DNA from: Clostridium sardiniense
Lineage (GTDB): Bacteria > Bacillota > Clostridia > Clostridiales > Clostridiaceae
NCBI RefSeq assembly: GCF_016907995.1
Contig: NZ_JAFBDA010000019.1
Coordinates: forward strand, 1-64,000
DNA length: 64,000 nt
Direction of reading: 5' to 3'
Each line of letters starts with the position of its first letter. Position 1 is the first letter of the stretch. Shown piece by piece: positions 29,251 through 39,552 of this stretch. The notes under the pieces were generated by a model, which saw only the letters and a list, made by a program, of their open reading frames with translations, ran no database searches and was not told the origin of the DNA. The position numbers were made by a program, and so were the translations under genes.

Positions 29251-31410
29251 ATGAATATCAATGAGAGATTAGCTAAAGAACTTGGACTTAAATTAAGTGT
29301 AATTAATAATGTTGTTGAGTTATTGGATGGAGGAAATACAGTTCCTTTCATTGCAAGATATAGAAAAGAAATGACAGGTGGACTTTCTGATGAAGTTTTA
29401 AGAAACTTAGAAGAAAGGTTAACATATTTAAGAAATTTAGAAGATAGAAAAGAAGCAGTAACTAAGATTATAGATGAGCAAGGAAATCTTACAGAAGAGA
29501 TAAGTATTGCTCTTCAAAAAGCTGAGACATTAACAGAAGTGGAAGATATATATAGACCTTTCAAACCTAAAAAGAGAACAAGGGCTACTATTGCATTAGG
29601 AAAAGGATTAAAGCCACTTGGAGAACTTATATTAAGTGGAACTTTTAAAGGTAATATAAATGAAGAAGCTAAGAAGTTTATAGATAATGAAAAGGGAGTA
29701 GAAAGCGAAGCTGATGCAATTAAGGGTGCATTAGATATAATTGCAGAAACTGTTTCAGATGAAGCTAAATATAGAAAGTGGATAAGAAACTTTGTGTTTA
29801 ATGAAGGATTAATTGAAACTAAAGGTGATAGCAAAGAACCAACTCCTTTTGAAATGTACTATGCTTACAGTGAAGAAGTTAAAAAGATACCTCCACATAG
29901 AATACTTGCTATAAATAGAGGAGAAAAAGAAAAGATTCTATCAGTTAAAGTGGTCTCCAATGAAGATAAAATAATAAGTTATTTAGAAAATAATTTATTA
30001 AAGGGAAATAAAGAAACTGATAAATTATTAAGAGAAGCTATAAAAGATTCTTTAAAAAGACTTATATATCCTTCAATTGAGAGAGAAATTAGAAGTGAAC
30101 TTACTGATAAGGGGGAAGAAGGGGCTATAAATATATTTAAGGAAAATCTTAAAGCACTATTACTTCAAGCACCTATTAAGGGTAAAGTTGTTATGGGATT
30201 TGACCCTGGATTTAGAACAGGATGTAAGATTGCTATATTAGATAGTACAGGAAAGTTTTTAGAAAATACTGCTGTATACCCAACAGCACCTAAAAATGAT
30301 ATAGAAGGAACTAAAAAGACATTAAAAGGCCTTATAAATAAATATGATGTTGATGTTATATCTTTAGGAAATGGAACAGCTTCAAGAGAGTCAGAAGAAG
30401 TTATTGGTGAAATGATTAAAGAAATAAAAGAAGAGACAGGAAAAGAAATCGCATATGTAATTGTATCAGAAGCTGGAGCTTCAGTATATTCAGCATCAAA
30501 ACTTGCTACAAAGGAATATCCAGATTTAGATGTTACTGTAAGAGGTGCTATATCAATAGGTAGAAGATTACAAGATCCATTAGCGGAACTTGTTAAGATA
30601 GATCCAAAAGCTATTGGTGTTGGTCAATATCAGCATGATGTAACTCAAAAGAGATTAGAGGAATCATTAAATGGAGTTGTAGAAGACTCTGTTAATAAAG
30701 TTGGAGTTGATTTAAATACAGCTACACCTAGCCTTTTAACACATATATCTGGCATAAATGCAGGTATTGCAGATAACATAGTAGCCTATAGAGAAGAAAA
30801 TGGTGAGTTTAAAACAAGAAAAGAGCTTTTAAAAGTTAAAAGATTAGGTCAAAAAGCTTTTGAACAATGTGCAGGTTTCTTAAGAGTTATGGAAAGTAAG
30901 AATCCATTAGATAATACTTCAGTCCATCCAGAATCATATGATGCAGCTAAGAAGCTTATAGAAATTCTAGGATATACTATGGATGACTTGAAAAATAAAA
31001 ACTTGATAGATATAGAAGATAGAGTCAAGTTAAAGGGAGTAAGCAATCTTTCTAAAGAATTAGAAGTTGGAGAGCTTACTTTAAAGGATATAATAAAAGA
31101 ATTACAAAAGCCAGGTAGAGACCCAAGAGAAGATATGCCAAAACCTATACTTAAAACAGGTGTTATAGACTTAAAGGATTTAAAATCAGGTATGACACTT
31201 ATGGGAACTGTTAGAAATGTTTCAGATTTTGGTGCATTTGTTGATATTGGGGTACACCAAGATGGATTAGTTCATAAGAGTCAAATGGCAAATAGATTTG
31301 TAAAGCACCCTCTTGATATAGTTAAAGTTGGTGATGTTATAAAGGTTAGAATATTAGAAGTAGATGAAAAGAGAAAAAGAATCTCTCTTTCTATGAAAGA
31401 GGTAGATTAA
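29251..31410 (+). CDS. tex: Tex-family RNA-binding transcription accessory protein (YhgF-like)
   Basis: This 719-residue protein has the full Tex architecture: an N-terminal helical domain (INERLAKELGL), a YqgF-like RNase H fold (VVMGFDPGFRTGCKIAILD), helix-hairpin-helix elements (SLLTHISGINAGIADNIV), and a C-terminal S1 domain (GMTLMGTVRNVSDFGAFVDIG). Tex proteins bind nucleic acid and affect transcription and toxin gene expression in some bacteria; the exact role here is unknown. It is monocistronic, with GGAGG upstream and a terminator downstream. Confidence 0.95.
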   Translation: MNINERLAKELGLKLSVINNVVELLDGGNTVPFIARYRKEMTGGLSDEVLRNLEERLTYLRNLEDRKEAVTKIIDEQGNLTEEISIALQKAETLTEVEDIYRPFKPKKRTRATIALGKGLKPLGELILSGTFKGNINEEAKKFIDNEKGVESEADAIKGALDIIAETVSDEAKYRKWIRNFVFNEGLIETKGDSKEPTPFEMYYAYSEEVKKIPPHRILAINRGEKEKILSVKVVSNEDKIISYLENNLLKGNKETDKLLREAIKDSLKRLIYPSIEREIRSELTDKGEEGAINIFKENLKALLLQAPIKGKVVMGFDPGFRTGCKIAILDSTGKFLENTAVYPTAPKNDIEGTKKTLKGLINKYDVDVISLGNGTASRESEEVIGEMIKEIKEETGKEIAYVIVSEAGASVYSASKLATKEYPDLDVTVRGAISIGRRLQDPLAELVKIDPKAIGVGQYQHDVTQKRLEESLNGVVEDSVNKVGVDLNTATPSLLTHISGINAGIADNIVAYREENGEFKTRKELLKVKRLGQKAFEQCAGFLRVMESKNPLDNTSVHPESYDAAKKLIEILGYTMDDLKNKNLIDIEDRVKLKGVSNLSKELEVGELTLKDIIKELQKPGRDPREDMPKPILKTGVIDLKDLKSGMTLMGTVRNVSDFGAFVDIGVHQDGLVHKSQMANRFVKHPLDIVKVGDVIKVRILEVDEKRKRISLSMKEVD

Positions 31411-31447
31411 TTAAACATATTAATAAATTAATAAACTGATATTTTTA

Positions 31448-31488
31448 GAAGGTATCTATAAAACTATATAGATACCTTCTATTTTTCT
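31448..31488 (+). terminator. Intrinsic terminator after tex
   Basis: GAAGGTATCTATA pairs with TATAGATACCTTC, followed by TATTTTTCTT. Confidence 0.9.
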
Positions 31489-31503
31489 TATAAAAACCAT
31501 ATA

Positions 31504-31533
31504 TTGTAAAGTGGTAAAAATTGGTGATATAAT
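31504..31533 (+). promoter_or_regulatory. Predicted promoter of the 31572 gene
   Basis: TTGTAA (31504-31509) and TATAAT (31528-31533) are separated by 18 bases. Confidence 0.4.
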
Positions 31534-31571
31534 ATTTATTAATTATACTACTATAGAAGGAGATGATTTAA

Positions 31572-32135
31572 ATGAAGTATTTAGCAATTATTATTCTATT
31601 ATTAATTATTATATTTGTATCTATATTGGTCTTTAGCTTTGGATGTAATAAAGAAAATGGGTTAAAATCCAATTTAAAGTTTACTGGAATGATGATGATG
31701 GTTACTTTACCTATAGTTTCTTTAGTTGGAGGAACTCTATTTTTAGCATTTAAGTTAGTTGAGGCATTATTACCAGTAGAGATTTCAACATTTGATATAT
31801 TCACTATTTCAATTATCGGTGTATTTATTATATTCATTTGTGATTTAATAAGTAAAAAAGTAATAGGTGGAATAATACCAATTATTCTTGCAAAAAAATA
31901 TGAGGGGGAAGACCTTAAAGAAAAAGAAATGATGGACATAATAAACGGATTACAAAAAAAAGTCAACTTACTTACGCTCGGAATTATGTTTTTCTCTAGT
32001 TTAATTTTATATATTGGACTTATGGTGCTTATATCAGTTGAGTTTACTGTATTATTTTTGATTATAATATCATTATTAACTTTAGTAAGTTATAAGATTT
32101 TTTTTAGAAGCAATGGCAGTGTGGAAAATCAATAA
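31572..32135 (+). CDS. Hypothetical integral membrane protein
   Basis: This 187-residue protein has about five hydrophobic segments: one at the N-terminus, two around residues 38-65 and 75-95, and two in the C-terminal third. A charged cytoplasmic-looking stretch (KKYEGEDLKEKEMMDIINGL) lies between them. It has a good AAGGAGATG site, its own promoter and a strong terminator, so it is a real single-gene unit. No family recognised. Confidence 0.65.
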   Translation: MKYLAIIILLLIIIFVSILVFSFGCNKENGLKSNLKFTGMMMMVTLPIVSLVGGTLFLAFKLVEALLPVEISTFDIFTISIIGVFIIFICDLISKKVIGGIIPIILAKKYEGEDLKEKEMMDIINGLQKKVNLLTLGIMFFSSLILYIGLMVLISVEFTVLFLIIISLLTLVSYKIFFRSNGSVENQ

Positions 32136-32144
32136 AAAGATTAT

Positions 32145-32179
32145 AAAAAAGATGTGCTATTTTTAGCACATCTTTTTTT
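32145..32179 (+). terminator. Intrinsic terminator after the 31572 gene
   Basis: AAAAAAGATGTGCTA pairs with TAGCACATCTTTTTT. Confidence 0.92.
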
Positions 32180-32318
32180 ACTTTTAGTAATAATTAATCT
32201 GTATTAAAAATAAGTATAGTAATGTAATAGGAAAAGTAATATGAATTCTAGTGAACACTTGAATAAAGTTACAAATGAAGATTGGTAATGAAATAGAAAA
32301 CATTTACAGTGAGAATAA

Positions 32319-32334
32319 AGTGGTAATTACCACT
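32319..32334 (+). promoter_or_regulatory. Operator for the GntR regulator, perfect palindrome
   Basis: AGTGGTAATTACCACT is a perfect 16-base palindrome 45 bases upstream of the first PTS gene. The core GGTAAT recurs at every control region of this cluster. A half-site ATTGGTAATG lies at 32281-32290. The form resembles the TGGT...ACCA operators of HutC-type GntR repressors such as NagR/DasR. Confidence 0.7.
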
Positions 32335-32378
32335 ATTATCTAAAAATTCAATAAATTTAAAATACAAGGAGGGGTATT

Positions 32379-32855
32379 ATGCCAAATATATTATTGACAA
32401 GAGTAGATAATCGTTTAATTCATGGACAAGTTGGAGTAACTTGGGTAAATCATTTAGGTGCTAATTTAATATTAGTTGCAAATGATGAGGTATCAAAGGA
32501 TCCAGTACAACAAAATTTAATGCAGATGGTATTACCAGATGTTATTGAGACAAGATTCTTTAGTATTGATAAAACAATAAAGATAATTCATAAAGCAGCC
32601 AATAGACAAAAAATATTTTTAGTTTGTAGAACACCACAAGATGCTTTAAGACTAATTGAAGGTGGAGTTCCAATAGATAAATTAAATATTGGTAATATGC
32701 ATTTTAGTGAAGGAAAAGAACAAATATCATCAACAGTATCACTAGATGAAGATGATAAGAAGACTATAAGAAAAATAATAGACAAAGGAATAAAGGTTGA
32801 AGTCAGAAGAGTTCCTGACGAGAGAATAGATATTAACATAGAAAAATTTGTTTAA
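32379..32855 (+). CDS. PTS EIIB component, mannose family (AgaB/AgaV-like)
   Basis: This 158-residue cytoplasmic EIIB has the family N-terminus ILLTRVDNRLIHGQVGVTW, with phospho-accepting H15. It takes phosphate from EIIA (36768) and gives it to the sugar. Within the mannose family the cluster content (AgaS, GatY and GatZ homologues) points to galactosamine or N-acetylgalactosamine. It is the first gene of the operon, behind an AAGGAGGGG site and the palindromic operator. Confidence 0.9.
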   Translation: MPNILLTRVDNRLIHGQVGVTWVNHLGANLILVANDEVSKDPVQQNLMQMVLPDVIETRFFSIDKTIKIIHKAANRQKIFLVCRTPQDALRLIEGGVPIDKLNIGNMHFSEGKEQISSTVSLDEDDKKTIRKIIDKGIKVEVRRVPDERIDINIEKFV

Positions 32856-32919
32856 TTTGTTTTCATTTTATATTAATTTATATATTTAATAAAAATTATT
32901 AAAGGGGAGGACGAACTAA

Positions 32920-33687
32920 ATGGTAGTAGAAGCGTTATTAATCGCTATCTGGGCTGGTATAGCTGGTGTTGATATGTACAATGGATTAACACATATACAC
33001 AGACCGATAGTAACAGGACCCATTGTAGGACTTATACTTGGTGATATGACAACTGGACTTATTGTAGGAGCTGCTTTAGAGCTAGTATTTATGGGGATGG
33101 TACCACTTGCTGGTGCACAACCACCAAATGTTGTTATTGGAGGTATAATTGGTACAAGTGTAGCTATTTTAGCTAAACTTGATCCACAAGCTGCAATTGG
33201 TATGGCAGTACCATTTGCAGTGGCAGCACAAGCAGGAATAACTTTATTATTCACGGCATTTTCGCCCGTCATGCATAAGGCAGATAAATACGCCGAAGAT
33301 ACCAATACGAAAGGAATTGATAGGATCAATTACTTAGGTATGGCAATATTATTTGTATCATATTTCATATGTGCATTCTTACCAATATACTTTGGTGCAG
33401 ACAAAGCAGCTGATATAGTTGCTTTGATACCAGAAACTATTATAGGTGGATTATCTGTAGCTGGTGGAATTATGCCTGCTATTGGATTTGCAATGCTACT
33501 TAAGATAATGCTTAAGAAGGAATATGTTGCTTTCTTAATAGTTGGATTTTTAGCAGTAACTTATTTCAATATCCCAATATTAGGACTTGCTTTAATTGGA
33601 CTATGTATAGCACTCTATGATTATTATGCAAAGAATAATCAACAAGTAGTAACTGAAGCAAAGGAGGAATATGAAGATGGCATCTAA
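32920..33687 (+). CDS. PTS EIIC component, mannose family (AgaC/AgaW-like)
   Basis: This 255-residue membrane protein is the EIIC of a mannose-family permease. It has about seven membrane segments and the early pattern LIAIWAGIAGVDMYNGLTHIHRP typical of the AgaW group. It works with EIID to form the channel. Its last codons overlap the start of EIID, which fits tight coupling of the two. Confidence 0.9.
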   Translation: MVVEALLIAIWAGIAGVDMYNGLTHIHRPIVTGPIVGLILGDMTTGLIVGAALELVFMGMVPLAGAQPPNVVIGGIIGTSVAILAKLDPQAAIGMAVPFAVAAQAGITLLFTAFSPVMHKADKYAEDTNTKGIDRINYLGMAILFVSYFICAFLPIYFGADKAADIVALIPETIIGGLSVAGGIMPAIGFAMLLKIMLKKEYVAFLIVGFLAVTYFNIPILGLALIGLCIALYDYYAKNNQQVVTEAKEEYEDGI

Positions 33688-34534
33688 TGTAGAGTATAAA
33701 AAAGCAAATGCAGCTATTGAATCAGATTTAGGGTATAAAAATTCTAGTACTGATAAGGTAATAACTAAAAAAGACTTAAATAAAATGGCTTGGAAGTCAT
33801 TATTCCTTCAAGCATCATTTAACTATGAAAGAATGCAAGCTTGTGGATGGTTATATTCTTTATTACCAGGACTTAAAAAGATACACACAAACAAAAAAGA
33901 CCTTTCAGATTCTATGAAAGATCACTTGGAATTCTTTAATAGTCATCCATTCGTAATTACATTTATTATGGGATTAGTAATAGCAATGGAAGAAAATAAA
34001 GAAGATAGAAATACAATAAGAGCTATAAAGATTGCCACAATGGGACCTTTAGGTGGAATAGGTGATGCGTTATTCTGGTTAACAGCCCTTCCTATATGTG
34101 CAGGTATAGGTGCATCTCTTGCAAGTGAAGGTAATATTGCTGGACCAATAGTGTTCTTATTATCATTTAATGTAATACATTTCTTCTTACTATTCTTCTT
34201 AATGAATTATGGTTATAATACAGGTGTTAAAGCTATAGTTAATTTAAGAGAACAAACTAAGAAGATATCACATGCTGCTTCAATAGTTGGATTAACAGTT
34301 GTCGGGGGACTTATAGCTTCAATGGTTAATTTAAAGACTACTTGGGTTATAACAGCAGGTCAAGCTGAGGTAAAAGTTCAAGAAGGTGTTTTAGATGCAT
34401 TAATGCCAAATCTTTTACCTTTATTATATACTTTCTTGATGTATAAATTGCTTAAGAAAGGACATTCTCCAATAATATTAATAGTTATAACAGTTATAAT
34501 TGGTATAGCTGGAAGATGGATTGGAATATTATAA
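33677..34534 (+). CDS. PTS EIID component, mannose family (AgaD/AgaE-like)
   Basis: This 285-residue EIID has the family core LFLQASFNYERMQACGWLYSLLPGLK and MGPLGGIGDALFWLTALPI. About 40 extra N-terminal residues precede the core. I place the start at 33677 because AAGGAGG (33661-33667) is nine bases before it and only three before the in-frame ATG at 33671. A terminator follows, so the three permease genes form one transcript, separate from gntR and agaS. Confidence 0.9.
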   Translation: MASNVEYKKANAAIESDLGYKNSSTDKVITKKDLNKMAWKSLFLQASFNYERMQACGWLYSLLPGLKKIHTNKKDLSDSMKDHLEFFNSHPFVITFIMGLVIAMEENKEDRNTIRAIKIATMGPLGGIGDALFWLTALPICAGIGASLASEGNIAGPIVFLLSFNVIHFFLLFFLMNYGYNTGVKAIVNLREQTKKISHAASIVGLTVVGGLIASMVNLKTTWVITAGQAEVKVQEGVLDALMPNLLPLLYTFLMYKLLKKGHSPIILIVITVIIGIAGRWIGIL

Positions 34535-34563
34535 AATAAAATATTTAAATGTTTAGTTAAGAT

Positions 34564-34597
34564 AAAAGCTTAAGCAATAATTTGCTTAAGCTTTTTT
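34564..34597 (+). terminator. Intrinsic terminator after the EIIBCD genes
   Basis: AAAAGCTTAAGCAA pairs with TTGCTTAAGCTTTT, followed by T-run. Confidence 0.9.
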
Positions 34598-34620
34598 AAA
34601 TAAATATGTTAAAAAATGCA

Positions 34621-34636
34621 ACTGGTAATAACAAGT
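34621..34636 (+). promoter_or_regulatory. GntR operator candidate upstream of gntR
   Basis: ACTGGTAATAACAAGT shares the ACTGGTAAT core with the other sites of this cluster and is an imperfect palindrome (six of eight arm positions). It is 24 bases before the predicted -35 box of gntR. Confidence 0.55.
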
Positions 34637-34659
34637 TTTTAGTGTATATAAAATTTTTG

Positions 34660-34689
34660 TTGCATAATATGGCATGAAATGATTATAAT
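34660..34689 (+). promoter_or_regulatory. Predicted promoter of gntR
   Basis: TTGCAT (34660-34665) and TATAAT (34684-34689) are separated by 18 bases. Confidence 0.5.
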
Positions 34690-34756
34690 GAAATAGAAGA
34701 AGTATTTAAATAGTATTTTTTCAATATATTTTATACTTAATTTAATAAAATAATAG

Positions 34757-34772
34757 GATGGTAATGACAAGT
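34757..34772 (+). promoter_or_regulatory. GntR operator candidate overlapping the gntR start codon
   Basis: GATGGTAATGACAAGT contains GGTAATGACAA, shared with the site before agaS. It covers the ribosome binding site and the GTG start codon, suggesting autoregulation. Confidence 0.5.
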
Positions 34773-35499
34773 GAAGGTTATAGATAAAAATTCTAGAATC
34801 CCGTTGTACTTACAACTTATGGATATATTGATAGAAAAGATCAATAAAAGCTTAGGAGAAAATGAACAATTACTTTCAGAAAGAGAAATTTGTGAAATTT
34901 ATGATGTAAGTAGAACAACAGTAAGACAAGCCTTAGATGAACTTGAGAGAGATGGATATATATATAAGGTACATGGTAAAGGAACATTTGTTGCACCAAA
35001 GAGGGTAAATCAAGATTTAGTTTCATTTTATTCTTTTACAGAAGAAATGAAGAAGATCGGCAAGGAACCTTCATCACAAATAGTTGGTTTTGAGATTATA
35101 CAATCAGGTGATAAACTAGCAAGCAAATTTAAGATGAAGGAAGCGGATTTAGTCTACAAGATTATAAGAATTAGAAAAGCAGATAATGTGCCAATGATGT
35201 ATGAAATAACATATTTACCATTTGAAAGATTTGAAGGACTATCAAAGGATCAATTAGAAGGAAGAGCTATGTATGATGTCTTAACTAAAGAATATAATAC
35301 AAAGCTAACTTTCGCTGAGGAATACTTTGAACCAATTCTTACAAATAAACTTGAAAGTATATATTTAGAAATCCATGAAGGAGCGCCAAGCTTAAAGATA
35401 GAACGATATACGTATGAAAATAGTAAGCTTATAGAGTATACTGTTGGAATAGCTAGAGGTGACAAATTTAAATATAGAGTTCAGCTTAAAAATAATTAA
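34771..35499 (+). CDS. GntR/HutC-family transcriptional regulator (AgaR/NagR-like)
   Basis: This 242-residue regulator has an N-terminal GntR winged helix (residues about 8-75: IPLYLQLMDILIEKI, SEREICEIYDVSRTTVRQALDELERDGYIYKVHGKGTFV) and a C-terminal UbiC-like effector domain of the HutC type that binds sugar phosphates in NagR relatives. The start is GTG behind AGGATGG. The gene sits between the permease genes and agaS, and operator-like GGTAAT palindromes flank all three units. The likely inducer is galactosamine 6-phosphate or its acetylated form. Confidence 0.92.
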   Translation: MKVIDKNSRIPLYLQLMDILIEKINKSLGENEQLLSEREICEIYDVSRTTVRQALDELERDGYIYKVHGKGTFVAPKRVNQDLVSFYSFTEEMKKIGKEPSSQIVGFEIIQSGDKLASKFKMKEADLVYKIIRIRKADNVPMMYEITYLPFERFEGLSKDQLEGRAMYDVLTKEYNTKLTFAEEYFEPILTNKLESIYLEIHEGAPSLKIERYTYENSKLIEYTVGIARGDKFKYRVQLKNN

Positions 35500-35539
35500 G
35501 TAAAGATAATAAAATTTAAAATAAAAAATTTTTAAAACA

Positions 35540-35555
35540 ACTGGTAATGACAACA
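35540..35555 (+). promoter_or_regulatory. GntR operator candidate upstream of agaS
   Basis: ACTGGTAATGACAACA repeats the cluster's operator core 25 bases before the agaS start codon. It suggests that agaS and the following genes form a separately controlled transcript. Confidence 0.55.
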
Positions 35556-35580
35556 TTAACAGTTATAGGAGGGTAAAAAA

Positions 35581-36744
35581 ATGATTTTTGGATTTACAGA
35601 AGAAAGATTAAAGGAATTAGGAGCAGAATTTACTGGAACTGAAATTAGACAACAACCAAAGTTATGGAGAGAGACATATAAAATAATAACTGATAATAAA
35701 AATAAAATAGAAGAATTTCTAAATAAGAATATAACTAGTAATACTAGAATAATATTAACTGGTGCTGGTACTTCAGATTATGTTGGAGATTCAGTTTATC
35801 TTCATCTTGCAAAGACATTAAAGTTAAGGGTTGAAGCTATAGCCACAACAGATTTAGTATCAAATCCACAAGAGTTTTTAGAAGAGGATACTAAAACAAT
35901 ATTAGTATCATATGCAAGATCAGGTAATAGTCCAGAAAGTGTTGGAGCTTATGATATATTCCAAGAAAACGTAAAAGATATAGCACAACTGGTAATTACG
36001 TGTAATGAAAATGGAGAACTTGCAAAGAAATCAATGAAGGATGACAATGCTCTTTGTCTGCTTATGCCAAAGGAATCTAATGATAAGAGTTTTGCTATGA
36101 CAAGTTCCTTTAGTTGTATGTTACTTGCAACACTTTTAGCATTTGATATCAAGAATTTAGAAGAGAATAAAAAGTATGTAGATAGAGTATCAGATCAAGC
36201 AGATTTAATCTTAGATAATAAATGGAATGAAGTGAAAGATTTAGTAGATTTAAATTGTGAGAGAGTTGTTTATTTAGGCTCAGGTGCGTTAAAAGGGTTA
36301 TGCCAAGAGATGGCTCTTAAGAATCTAGAATTAACTAGTGGAAAAACAGTAACTGTTTGTGAGTCAGTTCTTGGTTTTAGACATGGTCCAAAATCAATAA
36401 TAAATGATAATACATTAGTTATATTTATGAATTCAAATAATGAGTATACAAGCCTATATGATATGGATTTAATTAGAGAGATACATGGTGACATAGGTAA
36501 CCATAAATTAGCTGTTATTAGCTATAAGAAGAATGATGAATTAAGTTCACTTTGTGATAAATATTTAGAAATAGATGGACAAGAAGTTCCAGAAGTTTAT
36601 ACAGTATTTAATTATATGTTGTTTGGACAAATGTTTGGGTTATTTAGCTCATTACATCTTGGAATTTCACCAGATAATCCAAGACCAGATGGAACTGTTA
36701 ATAGAGTAGTTAAAGGGGTAATAATACACCCATATAATAAATAG
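35581..36744 (+). CDS. agaS: AgaS-like galactosamine-6-phosphate deaminase/isomerase (SIS domains)
   Basis: This 387-residue protein has two SIS domains (ILTGAGTSDYVGDSVYLHLA in the first, VYLGSGALKGLCQEMALKNLELTSG in the second) and the C-terminal SSLHLGISPDNPRPDGTVNRVVKGV typical of AgaS. AgaS converts galactosamine 6-phosphate to tagatose 6-phosphate with loss of ammonia. That product feeds the aldolase after phosphorylation. No AgaA deacetylase is nearby, so the imported sugar is either galactosamine or N-acetylgalactosamine deacetylated by NagA from another locus. Confidence 0.9.
   Translation: MIFGFTEERLKELGAEFTGTEIRQQPKLWRETYKIITDNKNKIEEFLNKNITSNTRIILTGAGTSDYVGDSVYLHLAKTLKLRVEAIATTDLVSNPQEFLEEDTKTILVSYARSGNSPESVGAYDIFQENVKDIAQLVITCNENGELAKKSMKDDNALCLLMPKESNDKSFAMTSSFSCMLLATLLAFDIKNLEENKKYVDRVSDQADLILDNKWNEVKDLVDLNCERVVYLGSGALKGLCQEMALKNLELTSGKTVTVCESVLGFRHGPKSIINDNTLVIFMNSNNEYTSLYDMDLIREIHGDIGNHKLAVISYKKNDELSSLCDKYLEIDGQEVPEVYTVFNYMLFGQMFGLFSSLHLGISPDNPRPDGTVNRVVKGVIIHPYNK
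35988..36003 (+). promoter_or_regulatory. Operator-like site inside agaS
   Basis: ACTGGTAATTACGTGT shares the first twelve bases of the operator pattern (ACTGGTAATTAC) but lies 400 bases into agaS. It encodes part of QLVITCN, so it may be chance or a secondary binding site. Confidence 0.35.
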
Positions 36745-36767
36745 TTAGTTATGAGAGGAGACTGCTT

Positions 36768-38088
<1,321 letters not shown>

Positions 38089-38172
38089 TTAGATTATTAA
38101 ATTAATCAAGGACTAAAGCACTAGATGAATATGTCAAAGTAATAATACAGATTAATTAAAAGAGGTGAAAGA

Positions 38173-39486
38173 ATGGGACATCCTATTTATGAAATAGTAA
38201 AAAGATATAAAAGTGGAGAAAAGGTGGGAATATTTTCAGTATGTTGCTCAAATCAGTACGTTATTGAAGCAGCAATGAGTAGATTAAAGGATACTAATAT
38301 GCATCTTTTAATTGAATCAACTGCAAATCAAGTAGACCAGTTTGGTGGATATACTGGTATGAAGCCTAAAGATTATGTTGATTATATTTATAAGCTGGCA
38401 GAAGTTAATAATTTTCCAAAAGATAGAATTATTTTAGGGGGAGATCATTTAGGACCCCTTACGTGGACTAATTTAGATCCTAAAGAAGCTATGGAAAATT
38501 CAAAGAAATTAGTTAGAGAGTATGTACTTGCAGGGTTTACTAAGATTCATTTAGATACAAGTATGCCTATAAAGGGTGACTTAGAATCTGGAAACTTTGG
38601 AGATGAGATAATATCAAAAAGGGCTGCAATACTTTGTAAAGTTTGTGAAGATGCTTATAAAGAATTACTTGAAATAAATAAAGATGCTATACACCCCGTG
38701 TATGTAATTGGAAGTGAAGTTCCAATACCAGGAGGGGCACAAGCTGAGGAAGAGGAAGAAGAGGGAATAGCAGTAACTAAGGTTTCAAACTTTAAGACTA
38801 CAGTAGAAACTTTTAAAGAATCATTCAAGAATGAAGGTCTAGAGGAAGCGTGGAATTATGTAGTTGGAGTTGTTGTACAACCTGGCGTTGAATTTAGTAG
38901 CGATCATGTATGGGGTTATAATAGGGATAATGCAAAAGAGCTTACAGAGGCTTTAAATGATTATGAAAATTTAGCATTTGAAGCTCATTCTACTGATTAT
39001 CAAACTCCAAAGGCTTTAAAGGAAATGGTGGAAGATGGATATATAATTTTAAAAGTAGGACCAGCTTTAACTTTTGGATTTAGAGAGGGAGCATTTGCAT
39101 TAAATGCTATGGAAAATGAACTGTTAAAGTATAATTCAGACCTAGAATTATCAAGATTTATGGATGTATTAGACTTTAATATGATAAAGGATCCAAAGGA
39201 TTGGGAAAAGCACTATTCAGGAAGTAGTGAGAAGATTAAGTTTGATAGGAGATATAGTTTATCAGATAGATGTAGATACTATATGCCAAGAGAAGATGTT
39301 AATTTTGCATTAGACAAAATGCTTGATAATTTAAGTAAAGTAGATATTCCAATAACGTTAGTAAGCCAATTTATGCATACTCAATACAAAAAGGTAAGAG
39401 ATGGAGTTTTAGAGCTTTCAGCTAAGGAATTATTAAAAGATAGAATAGGTGAATATATAGATGACTATATATTCGCTACAAAATAA
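38173..39486 (+). CDS. Tagatose-bisphosphate aldolase non-catalytic subunit (GatZ/KbaZ/AgaZ family)
   Basis: This 437-residue protein matches the GatZ/KbaZ family in length and motifs (IFSVCCSNQYVIEAAMSR, IILGGDHLGPL, FEAHSTDYQTP, LKVGPALTFGFREGAFAL). Members bind GatY/KbaY and are needed for full aldolase activity and stability; they are not kinases despite older names. One GatZ homologue could serve both aldolases in this window. It is the last gene of the agaS operon. Confidence 0.92.
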   Translation: MGHPIYEIVKRYKSGEKVGIFSVCCSNQYVIEAAMSRLKDTNMHLLIESTANQVDQFGGYTGMKPKDYVDYIYKLAEVNNFPKDRIILGGDHLGPLTWTNLDPKEAMENSKKLVREYVLAGFTKIHLDTSMPIKGDLESGNFGDEIISKRAAILCKVCEDAYKELLEINKDAIHPVYVIGSEVPIPGGAQAEEEEEEGIAVTKVSNFKTTVETFKESFKNEGLEEAWNYVVGVVVQPGVEFSSDHVWGYNRDNAKELTEALNDYENLAFEAHSTDYQTPKALKEMVEDGYIILKVGPALTFGFREGAFALNAMENELLKYNSDLELSRFMDVLDFNMIKDPKDWEKHYSGSSEKIKFDRRYSLSDRCRYYMPREDVNFALDKMLDNLSKVDIPITLVSQFMHTQYKKVRDGVLELSAKELLKDRIGEYIDDYIFATK

Positions 39487-39499
39487 ATCATAGTATAAA

Positions 39500-39546
39500 T
39501 AAAAGAACGGAAATGAAACTAAAAGGATTCATTTTCGTTCTTTTAT
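39500..39546. terminator. Bidirectional terminator between gatZ and the NifX-like gene
   Basis: AAAAGAACGGAAATGAA pairs with TTCATTTTCGTTCTTTT with A/T runs on both sides, between converging genes. Confidence 0.88.
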
Positions 39547-39552
39547 TTTTAA

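Noticed and set aside
38089-38172. Separate promoter or riboswitch between the aldolase and gatZ
   Set aside because: No -35/-10 pair, hairpin or operator core was found in the 84 bases; cotranscription is simpler.
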